A stretch of DNA of 64,000 bases, taken from NCBI GenBank assembly GCA_032629725.1, contig JAFEVB010000008.1:1550001-1614000 (forward strand), written 5' to 3'. This document shows, in pieces, positions 1 through 11,946 of this stretch. Source of the stretch: Gremmenia infestans (Eukaryota > Ascomycota > Leotiomycetes > Helotiales > Hamatocanthoscyphaceae). Both the position numbers and the translations under genes were made by a program. The notes under the pieces were generated by a model. That model saw only the letters and a list, made by a program, of their open reading frames with translations. It did not search any database and was not told the DNA's origin. Position 1 is the stretch's first letter; each line of letters begins with the position of its first letter.

Positions 1-1213
1 CAAGAAGTCATCATCCTCACGGGTACTACTGGTTCCCTCGGAGCGCATATTCTTGCACAGTTGTTACAAAATGACAACGTCAGGAAGATATATTGCTTAG
101 TGCGAGCTAGTACACCCGAAGCTGCTCTCGATCGCATTCTCTCCACTCTGGCAGCCAAGCAACTGCCTTTCAAAAACATAAGCAAAGTCGTCGCACTACC
201 CGCATCTCTCGACCGCGCGGATCTCGGCTTAGATGCTACCATCTTGACGGAAGTAAAAGAAAACCTCACCAAGGTGATCCATAGCGCCTGGGCTGTCAAT
301 TTCAACCTCCAAATCCGAAGCTTTGAAAAGCAGCATATCCAAGGTGTTTCGAATCTCCTGAACCTATGTCTCTCTATCAGAGGTTCTACGCCCGCACAGT
401 TCTTCTTCTGTTCCTCCATATCGGCAGCCGCCGGAACGCCCCTCCCAGCCACGATATCCGAAGCACCTATTCCGCAGCTGGAACATGCTCAGAATATGGG
501 ATACGCAAGGTCAAAGCTGGTTGCTGAGCGGATTATCGAATCGGCAGCGACCCAAACAGGCATGGTTGCTAAAGTGCTGAGGGTTGGGCAGATTGTTGGT
601 GATAGTGCTGTGGGCATATGGAACAGTACTGAAGCTATCCCGCTCATGATTCAAAGCGCAGTGACAATGGGCGCTTTGCCTGCGCTTGACGAGGTAAGTC
701 AAGATCGCCCCTCACCCCCCTTATTATCAGAATCCTGTTCACTCCGATTAATTATCCCAGACTCCCTCATGGCTCCCCGTCGACATCGTCGCACGTACCG
801 TTCTAGACATCACGAAAATCAACTCCACTAAAGACGTATCATCGTCATCATCGTCAACATCTGAGCTCCACGACCCATCCATAATCTACAATCTCCAGAA
901 CCCAAAAACCTTCCACTGGACGACCGATTTCCTCCCCGCTCTCCGAGATGCAGGCCTTGAGTTCGACATCGTCGCTCAACGCGAATGGGTGCAGCGGCTA
1001 CGAGACAGCGACCCGGACCCGGCGGCCAACCCGACAAGAAAGCTGCTGGATTTCTTTGCGGCGAAATACGATAATGAGAAGATGGGTCGGAAGGGCCTTG
1101 TTTTTGATACTGAGAAGACAGAGAAGGCGAGTGAGACTCTTAGGGGTGGCTTTGATGTCATTAGCTCTGGACTGGTGCGGAAAATGGTGCAGCAGTGGTT
1201 GAAGGCATGGTGA
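1..1213 (+). CDS. NRPS-like / adenylate-forming reductase, C-terminal thioester reductase domain (5' end outside window)
   Basis: The visible 3' part is join(1..693,761..1213), reading in frame 1 from the first base. It encodes the NAD(P)-binding reductase (R) domain that ends many fungal NRPS-like and PKS-NRPS enzymes. There it releases a carrier-bound acyl chain as aldehyde or alcohol. The nucleotide-binding motif TGTTGSLG lies at visible residues 7-14 and the catalytic YARSK (Tyr168, Lys172) follows, as in extended SDR 'male sterility/thioester reductase' domains. The 67-nt intron starts GTAAGT and ends CCCAG; the exons join as DE|TPSWLPVD, restoring the conserved WxPVD element. The stop is TGA at 1211-1213. 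The adenylation and carrier domains must lie upstream of the window, so the substrate cannot be judged. Lys2-type alpha-aminoadipate reductase is an alternative from the domain alone, but the sequence looks more like a secondary-metabolism enzyme. Confidence 0.85.
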
Positions 1214-2385
1214 AGGATGATGAGATAGATGAGACCGCACTCTCTTTGCTTTTCATTTCAGACGGTAGATAGGGAACGGTTGAAGCCTTTTTTCTACAAC
1301 ATGCAAGGCAATTAAGTAGAATGCAAATGTTTATGCAGAAACGTAGGCAGTGTGGCTGTGATATAAGGTGGGTATACATTTTACACGGTAGGTTGTCTTC
1401 TGATCATAAGTCTGGTCTAAATAAGCTGCGAGAAATTTATTGAACGTCTTATATAGTACAAGCGTGGGACAATGGACGCGCTGAGGAGCTCCGGACGATG
1501 GCTGAGCCGATGAATCCTGATGCTACAGTGACGAAGACGAGCATTGTTTATGGGGGAGGGGAGAGTAGTATAGTTAAAAGGGGACTTGGAATTTGAGATG
1601 TGAAGGGAGGATATTAGTTATTCGAGTTTGAAAACGAGGAGATATTGAGGGAGACTTTGGCAGAGCTACGAGCTGCACTTTATATATGCATTTTCTTCAT
1701 ATCAGATTTTCTCCCGTCTTATATAGTAGACCATACCTGCGTGACAATTTCTTAATGTGGCGTTTGTGTGCTCCATTCCGTAATTTTACTGAAATGGTGT
1801 TGTAGTTATTAGTGAGGTTGCCATAGGACTTGAAGTTAGCTCTAAATTATATCTATTGATAGGTATCTATACAGATACAAGCATAGACTATCGTCAATAT
1901 AATAAATAACCAATTAATTAACAAATATGTAAGCTCAGAGTAGAGGTGACAATGTAAGTTTACCGAATAGGTGAAATACGTAAGTATAGGAGAGCACGGT
2001 TTCTAAGCGAATGAAAAGGGGTAGAGCTCTCGCTTATAGGATTTCCCCTCCAACCCAGCATGTGGCGTTCTTAGCTTACGCGTACTCCACATCGATCGAT
2101 CCCCCATCTCGCGAACAGGGATCTATTTTAGTTGGGGTGGGGTTAGGACGGTTTCCTTGTTGTGGCTTGGCCGTCCTGTCTCTTCCTCCATAGTAGTGAT
2201 CATGACGTCACATCATCTCGTGCCTTACTTATACTTTAAAGCCACACACACGTCTTAACAATTACAACTACAACTATAACACAACTATAACAACTTCATA
2301 CCCTCAAGTCAATCAACGACTTCCATCAAAACAAACAAGCCAAAGCAAAACAATCCCAAACCCCCAATCCATCCATCAGCCAACC
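1214..2385. other. Intergenic, no gene seen
   Basis: No convincing ORF on either strand. The stretch from about 1750 to 2000 is AT-rich. The last 120 nt before the next gene are a CA-rich, ATG-free leader typical of a fungal 5' UTR. Confidence 0.5.
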
Positions 2386-2733
2386 ATGTCATCATCAAAC
2401 AACAACAAAAGCGGAGTTTCCTCAGGTTTAAACTGGGTTACATCTACCGTTGGGTAAGCCTTCCTTCTCCCCATCCCCCCAAATCTATCCACCATATCCA
2501 TATCTCCTAAGACTAACAATCCCCACTCCCTCAGCACCGGCACCAGCGGCGTCCTAAACACAGCCGGCTCCGTCGTCGGCACCGCAGGCCGTGGCCTTGG
2601 CGATACCATCACGGGCGTGACAGGCAAAACAGGGAAGCCCGTTGGCGATGGCTTGAAGTATGTAACGAATGGCGTTGAGGGGGGTGCGGCTAGTGTGGCT
2701 GGTGGGGTGAAGAAGGCGGGGGATGGGAAATAA
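2386..2733 (+). CDS. Small Gly/Thr/Val-rich protein (88 aa), unknown function
   Basis: The model is join(2386..2453,2535..2733). Exon 1 starts at ATG 2386 after a long CA-rich leader and ends before GTAAGC; exon 2 follows CTCAG and ends at TAA 2731-2733. The protein is low in complexity and rich in Gly, Val and Thr. It has loosely repeated units of the type VVGTAGRGLGDT, GVTGKTGKPVGDG and GGVKKAGDGK. It has no signal peptide and no TM segment. Similar short Gly-Val-Thr repeat proteins occur in many filamentous ascomycetes and are often stress- or conidiation-associated, but I cannot name this one. Support comes from the splice sites, the frame across the junction and the compositional pattern. 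It is too small for catalysis, and a disordered LEA-like role is a guess. Confidence 0.6.
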
Positions 2734-3106
2734 GTATGGCGATTTCCCTTGCTAGTTTAAGGGAATGAATGAAATGGAGTAAAATGGATGGAATGGAATA
2801 CCATGTGATACAATTACTTGGACTGTACTGCTACATAGGCGAGATTGTCAACATTACGGAATCAATGGAATAAAACAGCGAGGCTTTCTCTTCTTCAAAC
2901 TACTACTCGTCAAGCTGTTATGATGCATTTCATAAACTGAACTATTTTCCCTATTTTCCGTATTTCTATCTCCAGCCGAGAAGAATCGTAAAAATCAAAT
3001 CACGACGAACGGCATAGAGAAAGAGATCGTTGCTAAGAATCTCATTTCCTAAATTATCTAGGTTACTAAGCTCCAAATCAAAATCCATTGTAACAAATGC
3101 AGATAT
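2734..3106. other. Intergenic between convergent genes
   Basis: The 3' flanks of the small Gly-rich gene (+) and the ankyrin gene (-). Nothing else seen. Confidence 0.4.
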
Positions 3107-6100
3107 TTAAGGGTATAAATTGGCATTATGCTGATCAATACTACTAATATCCGAAACACTCGTCATTCGTGATGAAGTGCGCTGCATCCGCGCCGAAGGC
3201 TGATAGACCCGTCCAGAAGTACTGCTCGCATTTTCCTCAATCATGCGCCCCACCATATTCAACGGAGTCAGAGATGGATTAATACCAGTGCCAGTGCCAC
3301 TTTCACACTGCATCTTATCCACTAACTCAAGATATTTTGCGATCAGCGCTCCATCCACCCTCTTCGTCTCAAGATCCCGAGAATGTTTAGTCGCCTCATA
3401 ATTGTCCGTCACTTTCCTCGACCCATTTTCAATCACGAGTCGGGCTCTCACACCCTCATTCTCTGTCCCGAATTGCTGCGCCATGAACTCAATCTCCATC
3501 TGGTTCCGCGCTTGATCTTCATGGAGTCGTAGACCGCGCATCTCCTTTCCGCGCTCGTATAGTCGGGCAGAAATTATGTCATCCTCTAGATGCGCACTAT
3601 TCTCAATTGCAAGACGCGCTGCCGCGCCCTCGTTTTCCTTGGCCAATTTGGCACCGGTAAACTCAAGCTCCAAGGTATGCTTCATTTGCAGCTGTTCAGA
3701 AAGAGCCGCGTTCATGTTCCTGGATGTTTCGACTTGAACGTCACCGATTTGCTTCATGTGATCGCGTTCGGCAATTTGTCTAAAAGAAGTTACACGGTCA
3801 TGCTCGCTTGCAGACTGCATTTCCAGTTGGAGTTGCATGGTAGCCCGCTCTTGCATGCGGATTTGTTCTGCTTGGGCTTTTTCGTTGGCCCAGCGGATCT
3901 CAGCGGCTGTCTGTAGGTCCATGATTTTGACTTCTTCCTGATTGGCCATACGTTTGAGATCGAGAGCAGCGAGGGTATCTTGCTTACTCTCGGCGAGACG
4001 CTTTCGGCGGAGCTTTTGGCGGACAACTTCTTCCTCGACGTAAACTGGAGCCCCGCAGTAGTCTTCAGGTTGGTCTACCTCGATTTCGTTACCCCACAAC
4101 CTATCAATAATTCTCTTATTGTGTAGGAGCTTGAGAATCCCTTCCTTTTGTCCTGGTGGTCCCTTGAAAACATCCTTCTCAACGTACTTGGTTAGTGAGT
4201 AAGTAAACTTGCCATCCAAATAAAGAAAGCTATCATGGTTGACTTTGGGCCACATAAGCTTCAGCAAAATTGTCAGGATAGGCATCGGATATGAAGAGTC
4301 CATAGCATAATGGAGCATCGTCTTGGCGCATCGATCTTGTGATACGCACTTCAGCCATATATCGGCGCCTCGACCTATGAGACATGTGATAGCCTCTTCC
4401 AAAGCGGCAGATTTCGGACTGCAGTCGACAGCCTTGTAACAGAGTTCTGCCAAAGCGCTCCGTCCATCGTGACGCTCGCTAGGATAATCGGGGTGATGTC
4501 AATAGTCAATGAGGAGGCGTATTGAGTCACAGCGTAGCTCACGAGCTGCGTCGTGGAGACTGCCATCGTTTTGTTCGGCGTTTGCTCGAAGTAGGTATTC
4601 CATGATCTTTTGGTTTCCTGAACTGCTGGCCATTGCAAGAGGTGATACGCCGTCGGTATTGGGAGTTTTGACGTTTGCGCCTTTTATAATGAGCTTGCAA
4701 ACAATATCTGCTCGTTGGCCTTGAATGGCAAGTATAAGGGGCGTGAATCCCGACTTTGGATGGAAATTCACATTCGCTACCAATCACGTCAGTCTGAAGA
4801 TATGACTGTGAATGGATCATTTTCATGGGTATCTCACCTCCTTGGTCAATCAGATTTTCAATACTAATACTCGAAACCTTATTGTCGGCTTGCGCAAGTG
4901 CCCAACAAAGAATTGGATCTTCTTCCATACCTAATTATCATTATTTTTGAGTCAGCAGTGCTTTGTACCGTATATTTTAGAAGTCGGAATAAAGTTGCAT
5001 TGTAGTGAAGGTGATGTGTCGAAATAGTCAACATTTCAAAATGCTCTTGGGACATTCGAAGTAGGAGAGATCTCTTTCAAGAAGGCTACTTACCTATAGC
5101 GGGATCCAATTCCCGCATCTTCGATTGATTTGGACTATAGCCCATCGAGAAGGGCGCTAAATATTTGCGGCTTCCTCGCAAACCTTTCCAGGGCTAGGAA
5201 TAAAACATGCGCAAGATCCGGAGTTGAATGTTCGAACGTATTATACACATGTTCGTCGCCGTCCTGCGGTGAAGTTAGCTTTTGGATATTTGGAATCATC
5301 AGGATAATGGCTAGAAGCCCCAAGACATTTTCAGAGGAAAAGCTCGAGGCGTTTGCGGATCATGCCGATGTAGGGATGAGGACCTTGAATATCTTACCTG
5401 CATAGAGTCCATGAATGCCTGGATGCATTTGAGTACCTCTGTGGGGTCGGTACCAGCCGAAAAGAGGTAGGGAATTGCCATCGCCTTGCTATGAGCTGAA
5501 GCATGGGGCAAGAGCTTCTTGGTCAGATCTAGATTGAAGCGTTTTGTAGCCCATTGCAAGACACGGCCTTGTTGGTAGTTGACGTCGGCTCCAAATTGGA
5601 GGAGGACAGGGAGGAATTCTGTCGCGAGTATCTGTTCGGTGCCAGTCAGCACTATTTAATCGACAACGAGCCTAGTTGAAGGGCGAATTCGTAACTGTCT
5701 CATTTTGAGGCACCCAAAAGAACAATTTTCATACCTGATTATCAATGTATGCTCTTCCGGCAGCCTTGCAAAGAGCCTCCGCTAGAGGATCTCCTGAAGC
5801 ACCATTTTCCAACATGAGTCTCATGATTCCAATACCTTTCAGTGATTGCCATTGCATGTCATTGCTCATTGTGTCGCTGAATGCTGTAGAAATGAATGGC
5901 GCAGCTTTGGGACTTTCTAAAAGAAGTTCCAGTGTCGCAACATCCTGAGACTGGGCGGCATACATTATCGACTGGCCCTCATCATACGCATTGTAAGATA
6001 ATAGCAACTTGATGAGCCGACGCTCTGGTGGAGTCTGTTGGATAGCATGGATGAGACTGTTGATGACATGTCTATCAATTGCTTTTCCAGCCTTCAAGAG

Positions 6101-9100
6101 TCGCTCGATTACTGGGTATCGTTGCTGATTGGGAAGTCCGGCAACAATAACGTACGCATCCTTGAGAACGTTTTCGGAGATTTGCTTCTGCAGGAGAAGA
6201 CTCAAAGTCTCCGTGCAACCAGGATTCTGACTAGCGGTATAGACCGCTTCTCCTCCATTCCATTCAGCCGACGCACCATTGCTGTACAGGAGCTTGGACA
6301 ATTTCAAATTCACGTCACCTTCCCTGACAGATGCGAGTAATGCAATATTTATAGGCTCTCCTTGGACTCCAGCTTCCAAAAGAATCTCGGCGACCAGGTA
6401 ATGACAATCTCGATCTCCTTTCTCTTTCAATGCCATTGCAGCCACGAATGCGCTGGTCAGAACAGAATTGGATGGCTTGGTGTAATGCTCTCCACTAATA
6501 AGTGATTTCAAGATGCTGTTGTGTCCAGAACTAGCAGCGTAAACAACTGCATGACCACTATTGTGCTCGACAGATGCACCGTGTCTTAAGAAGAGCTCCG
6601 CGAGTGGGAAATCGGCAGTGATTACTGCGATTATGAGACTGTCTGAAATTATTGATTTGGATATCCCAAACTTGAGGAGTTTGCTGACAATATCGAGTCT
6701 CTTTAGCTGATTCTGAAGATTCATAGCTTCCTTGAATGCTGCGATTTTCGTGGAAGTTGATGGTATGATGGGATATGCTGCAAGCAGTATATCGAGGCCT
6801 TCGATGAACATATGTTTGATGACCAAACGCAGCGCTCGTCCTTCCTTGTAATTAACGTCCGCACGTTGAACCATCAGTCTCAGTATAGAAATCGCTGTTT
6901 CCTTCTCGTTCTTCAGTACATGAACCATGGATTTGCTGTTCACTTCTCCAGAAACACCGGCTTTCCAAAGCTTCTCGGCCAGAATGCATCGTGCTGGCTC
7001 TATCAAATGCATGGCTTGCTGCAAGGCTTTGGTGAGGCTGATCATGTTTGGACGCTTGGAGAGCATGAGATCCATGATGTCTGGATAATTGATGGACCCC
7101 CAAACCGCCGCGCTGTCACGTGCATTCACATCCGCTCCAGCGTCTAATAAGACTTTGATTACGCCAAGATCAGCACTTGACTCTGCCGTAGTGGCAGATT
7201 TGATCTCTTGAATGAGCGCATCATCTAAAGCTTGCTGCGGCTTAACGCCTCGAAGTAGGATCTCGACCTTGTCGCGACGATGTATGTCTGTTGTAGGTAG
7301 CTCGATGGCACATCTCAGACCTCTCTGCACAGTAGGGGAAGCAGGTAAGCCGCCATGGCTTTTAAGCACTGCTTCCAGGATCCCAGGGCCCTCTAATTTC
7401 GTGGCCAACTCGACGGCCAGGCCTTCTTGCGCATTGATGTTGGTTTTTCCGTCTTGGCAAAGCAAGTGTAGGAGGTGGTTGTCTTCGGGAGTATTCTGTA
7501 GAAGAGTGATGACAGCCTGAGAGACCTGGACGTTATCCGTACCAGCTGCTGTGGCAGGACCCAAGAGGAGTTGAAGTATCTGATATCGATCGAACGGGTC
7601 ATGGACCTTCATTGCCAGTGGTATTGCTGCCGTGCAAGTCGCGGGGGCAATTTTTCGAGATAAAAGTGTCCTAAGGGTCTCCACCAAACCTTGGGTGACT
7701 ACACCTAGTAGTGTTTCTTCCAGTACAGTTGCTCCATGCGGGACAAGGATGTCGACGAGTCGGCCGGATCTCTGCGGTCTGGTCGCTACTTGGTGTAACT
7801 CATCGTCGACACCGGGACCTTCAGCACCAGCGCTCAGCAAAGTCTCAACCACTTGGAAGTGGGATTCCTCAATCAGATTCGGCGGTATGGCGGCGAATGC
7901 GTTGGAGAGCGTGAAGCTAGTTGCACGACCTTCATGTGCCAGAAATCTGATCATCGGTAGGTTATTCCGAATTAGAGCATGTTTGATGCGACTGGCAGCG
8001 TTGTAATCCACAGAGCAAATAGGGGGGCTGTTCTGCTCTTTCCCGTACGTGACAAGCATGTGAGCAGTCTCCATGTCGTTTTGATCTGCAGCTACAATCA
8101 GCAGCTCATTACAATGTGTTCCGCATGCGCCGTGTATTAACAATTTCGAGAGTATTCCAGTCTTTTCCATTGATGAGGCGTCGCGAGAAATGTAACGGAC
8201 TAATTCAGAAGCGGCTGTAGCGCTTAGAGTATGGTCTTCGAGGAGCATTTCGACGAGGAAGGTACGGTTGTGTTGGATGGCGTCGCCAACAGCAGCAGCA
8301 CCTACCTTGTAGTTGATATCAATGTCGTATCTCAACAGCAGCTGCATGAGATCGATGTCAATCTCCTTCGTTGCTTGGATGAGGCCATCGTTTACTGCAT
8401 CCCCGACAGGACCTGCAAATTCTCAAAGTCAGCGATACTTCATTCTTACACGTCCGCAACACCCGTCACTTTAATCAAAGAGTGAGATGCTCCAAGAAGT
8501 CACGTACCACCACACAATAACAGCTCAATCATAAGGTGACCGCCATTCGCACTAGATTGGGGAGTTGAAAGTACTACCGCCAGAGCTCGGTCTAGTGAGG
8601 GGCCTGAAGGGGGCGATTGGCCCAAGAGTATGGCGGCAACGATATTCACCTGCATAGTGCGTACCGCGCACATCAAAGTAGATGAGTTATCGTGGTCTCC
8701 ATCAGCACCAGCCTTTGCAAGAAGTGCCACGATCCTGTCATATTTACTCGTGGCGGCGGGCAGTAGGAGTTGCGAGATGCATTCGTTGGGGACCCTGTGT
8801 CTAGCACGCAGCAATAGACCCACGAGCGCGAAGTCATTATTTTTAACAGCTTCGGAAAAGGCTGTATCGTGAGGTGTTGCATTGGCGCCTGATGACAAGG
8901 TTAACATTAAGTCTACACAAATGTAGTAAAAGATTCTGCTTACCATACTGCAATAGTAGTTTAATGATTGCCATATCCTTGAACCCAAGTGCAATCCGAA
9001 GCGACTCGTCAAGACTTACTTGGTTGCCATGTGGGACCAGAAGCTGGACAAAAGGCTCACTGCGTTTTGTTGTCGCCTTTTGAAGAAGATATCCACGTTC

Positions 9101-9493
9101 TCGGGGGATGTTGCTATGTAGCTTGCGGGATTTCTCCTGTCTCGCAAGACTGATGTCTCCACCCTCTTCTTTGAACCTCTTCAGAAGAGCTTCAAGTACT
9201 CCTGGCAAGCCATTTTCTTCGACGATCTTTGCCAGTCCGTCGTAGAGATGCGCGTAGGAGTATACGCTGTATTTTTCGGGTTTGTATAATTTTTTTAGAC
9301 TGGGGTCTTGAGAAGACTCAATTTCCAATTGCCCAAGTATGGCTTTCGCCTTTCGATCATCGTCTGGGCCAGAAAAAGTCGGTGGTTTGGCAGGGGCAGT
9401 GACGGGGGCGGTGTTGGTGGTTGGAATAGCACCAAGTTGGTTGGCTAGCTCTTGCAGTCGCTGGGAGCGCTGCTGTGTTGTAGGAGGAGCCAT
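3107..9493 (-). CDS. Very large ankyrin-repeat protein with C-terminal coiled coil; interrupted by one frameshift and one in-frame stop
   Basis: Inferred exons (minus): 9493-8944, 8888-8508, 8412-5735, 5631-5398, 5263-5094, 4930-4838 and 4776-3107, about 1,925 codons. Six introns join in frame; for example LLLQYG|ANATPHD is rebuilt across the first. A roughly 150-residue N-terminal region precedes many degenerate ankyrin units of the form LLxxGAxxxx. The C-terminal 300 residues are a Q/E/R-rich coiled coil with a duplicated ENEGxxARLxIEN motif. Two lesions exist. Near 5147 the frame shifts between SALLD and GYSPNQSK (net +1). At 4499-4501 a TGA interrupts RLLIDY and HHPDYPSE, with frame and homology-like character continuing to TAA 3107. 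Such proteins serve as scaffolds and have no predicted enzymatic role. The gene is either a young pseudogene or is affected by sequence errors; exon 3 (892 codons) is fully open. Confidence 0.82.
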
Positions 9494-10816
9494 CGAGGCG
9501 ATTTTCAGATGGACTGAGCTACGTCGAAAGATAATTGAAGCAGCAGGTGCAGAACCTCGAGACTCGGTTTTGAATATTCAAAAATAACGACAGATAGTGT
9601 AGGGATTGTAGAAACCAAAAGATATGTTGTGATAAAAAGGACTATGAGTAAAGAGTGCAAGAGTTATTTATGGAGGTGGATGGGAATGAGGGTTTTATTT
9701 TGAGATCGGAAAAAGACTTTATAGGGAAGAGTTTTCAGCCGCAAGCCTCATGTTAGATGGGGGGTAATGTGAATTGTACCAGGTCAATTGCAATTGCAAG
9801 GATACCGTGCGGATTCACGTCGAGCAACATCTGATTGACTTTCTACCAATAGTGATGATAGCACATGGTTTCAAGATCGGAAGTACGAGTAGTTGCTTGC
9901 TATTGCAAGTTGGCTGAAGAAGATGTGCAATTTCACGAGTACTTAGGAAAGGAGGAAAAGACCAGTTCAAAAGAGAGAACGGAAGCATAAGGTAAGGCTT
10001 TTTGAACATTTCAAATACATTAGAAGCGAAGGAGATGGCAAAACTAATTGTCCATACTCGGCAACCTGGAAGCGCTTTCGCCATTGCTTCAAAAGCCAGA
10101 TCAGGACGCGTCCCGTACTACACATTGAACATGGACGGCAATCATAGATATCTAGATTCTTGGCTGGGGTAAATCATGGGAAATGGGGGGTATTATAAGC
10201 AAAAGAGCAAATCATATTGCCAGGAGGATTGTAGCGACATTATAACGGGTATAGTAAGTAGTATGAAAAGTTTGACAAGCAAAGAAGTACGAAAACACGA
10301 CGAAATGAAATGATATCTCTGCCGCGCTAGTGTCCCCATGCCGATTTTGAACATTTTGACGCTGCTTTTCAACACAAAACCTTCAGCTCCTCATCAGTTT
10401 CCTAAGATAACGTCTCGAAGTAAACAAATAAACCTACACGTATCTCCTTATACTTGAAAGGACGCGTCGCGCAGTCGCGTATATAAAAGGGGCTGGGCTG
10501 AACAGTCACATAGCGCGTTGATTTCGCGATGAAACACCAAACAACCGCCCATAGCCAGTCGTCAGTCACGTGTTGACGAGCATGGAAAACAGAGTGGAAG
10601 AGTCATATTTTTCTTGGCTAGTACCTTGAGTTGCAATAAGAATCCATTGAAGCGTTAGCTGACACCTTTTTCTATGTATTACTGTTCATACTACTTGATT
10701 TGGTGATTCTTCACATCACGTGTGTTATCCCCCTTTTTGTTTATCTCAAGATCTTATTATAGACTACTTTGATTTCGTACTGTGATATCTTCTTGTACTG
10801 TACCAGAGCAGTCAAG
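9494..10816. other. Intergenic, promoter region
   Basis: No coding sequence recognised. It includes the 5' flank of the ankyrin gene and, near the right end, a clear TATA box listed separately. Confidence 0.45.
10480..10489 (+). promoter_or_regulatory. TATA box candidate for the F-box gene at 10817
   Basis: TATATAAAAG in a GC-richer surround, about 330 nt before the ATG. The position allows a long 5' UTR or a 5' UTR intron; no experimental start is visible. Confidence 0.4.
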
Positions 10817-11946
10817 ATGGGTTTGCCTTTGTTCCGTTCAATCAAATTCGAATTGAATCCTCCATTACCAGTAAGTAAACAAAACTCCTTTCTCTCTTCC
10901 TTCAAACTCATTAAATCCCCAACCACATAATCTAACATCCCCCCTTCCGCCATCTAGTATCCATCCTCCCCACCTCCCCAACCAACCCTCCTCGCCATTC
11001 CCCCAGAACTCCTCTTGAACATCATCTCCCACCTCCCCACCAGCGCCGACTTCCTCCCCCTCGTCCAAACCTCCCGCGGCCTAAAATCGTTCTTCGCAAC
11101 ACATGCTGCCCAAATCTGCAATACGCACATTACCAAGTACTACGCTCTAGAAGCCGCAGTTCTACACTCTCAAATGACAAAAGAAGAACACGGAACCAAT
11201 TGGCTCATCCCAACCCGCCCCTGCATACGCCGCGGAGAATTGCACCGTTATCAATATTCCACGCAAAGTTCCAATAAAGGCGCAGACAATAATTTACTAA
11301 GGAAACTTAGCCTTACGTTACCGGGCCCACAGTTCCTGGCTAGCTTGGAGTGCTGTCACGATGAGATCCGCACCTGGATGCGGGTCCACGAGGGAGAGAC
11401 AGCGCCACGTGGAACGAGGCTTGAGTGGGCGCTGGGTACGTATACGTTCCCGCGGTTCGCGAATATGGTCATGAACTTTGTAGCTGCCTTTGAAGAAGAG
11501 CGTGGAAATGGAAGTGGAAGAAGTGGAGGTGCGGTGGTTAGGTTACGGAGGAAGGTCGTACGGAAGGTCGTAGTGATTAAGCAGGGCTTGATAGAGAGGA
11601 AGAAAAAGGAAAAGGCTGGAGAGAGAGAGGGATTGCTATTTGGTGAGATCGAGAAAGTTGGGGGGTCGGAGGTTGAGAGGAGGGAGGGGTTTGGGAGGGG
11701 CTTGTTGTGGTATTATGGACGATCGGGAGTTTGCCCACTGGAATCAACATCCGGGAAAACTAGAGAGGTAAGCTTGCTTAATTCCCCTCTTACTACACGA
11801 ATTGGATTACTAAAGCGATGTAGGTTGGAAAAGTCCGGAAGTGTGCTTCTAATATGAGGCAGAAGATCAAGAGAATCGGTGCTTCGATCGAGAATGTGTT
11901 TCGACGGCTTGACACTTGTTCTACTGGATTTGAGATACTGGATTAG
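10817..11946 (+). CDS. F-box-like domain protein
   Basis: The model is join(10817..10870,10958..11767,11824..11946), 328 aa. Intron 1 starts GTAAGT and ends CTAG; intron 2 starts GTAAGC and ends GTAG. Both keep frame, and the second avoids a short read-through ending at 11857. After an 18-residue leader and a Pro-rich linker comes an F-box-like segment, IPPELLLNIISHLPTSADFL. F-boxes bind Skp1 and recruit substrates to SCF ubiquitin ligases. No substrate-binding repeats (LRR, WD40, Kelch) are visible. The middle is basic and Gly/Arg-rich with KKKEK-type runs, and the tail (RQKIKRIGAS) is basic. The N-terminal position of the box matches many fungal F-box proteins with no known substrate. The alternative is a protein with only an F-box-like fold. 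Confidence 0.75.

Noticed and set aside
4480..4560. An intron hiding the TGA in the ankyrin gene
   Set aside because: No acceptable GT donor exists close by, and the codons on both sides form a typical ankyrin loop without a gap.
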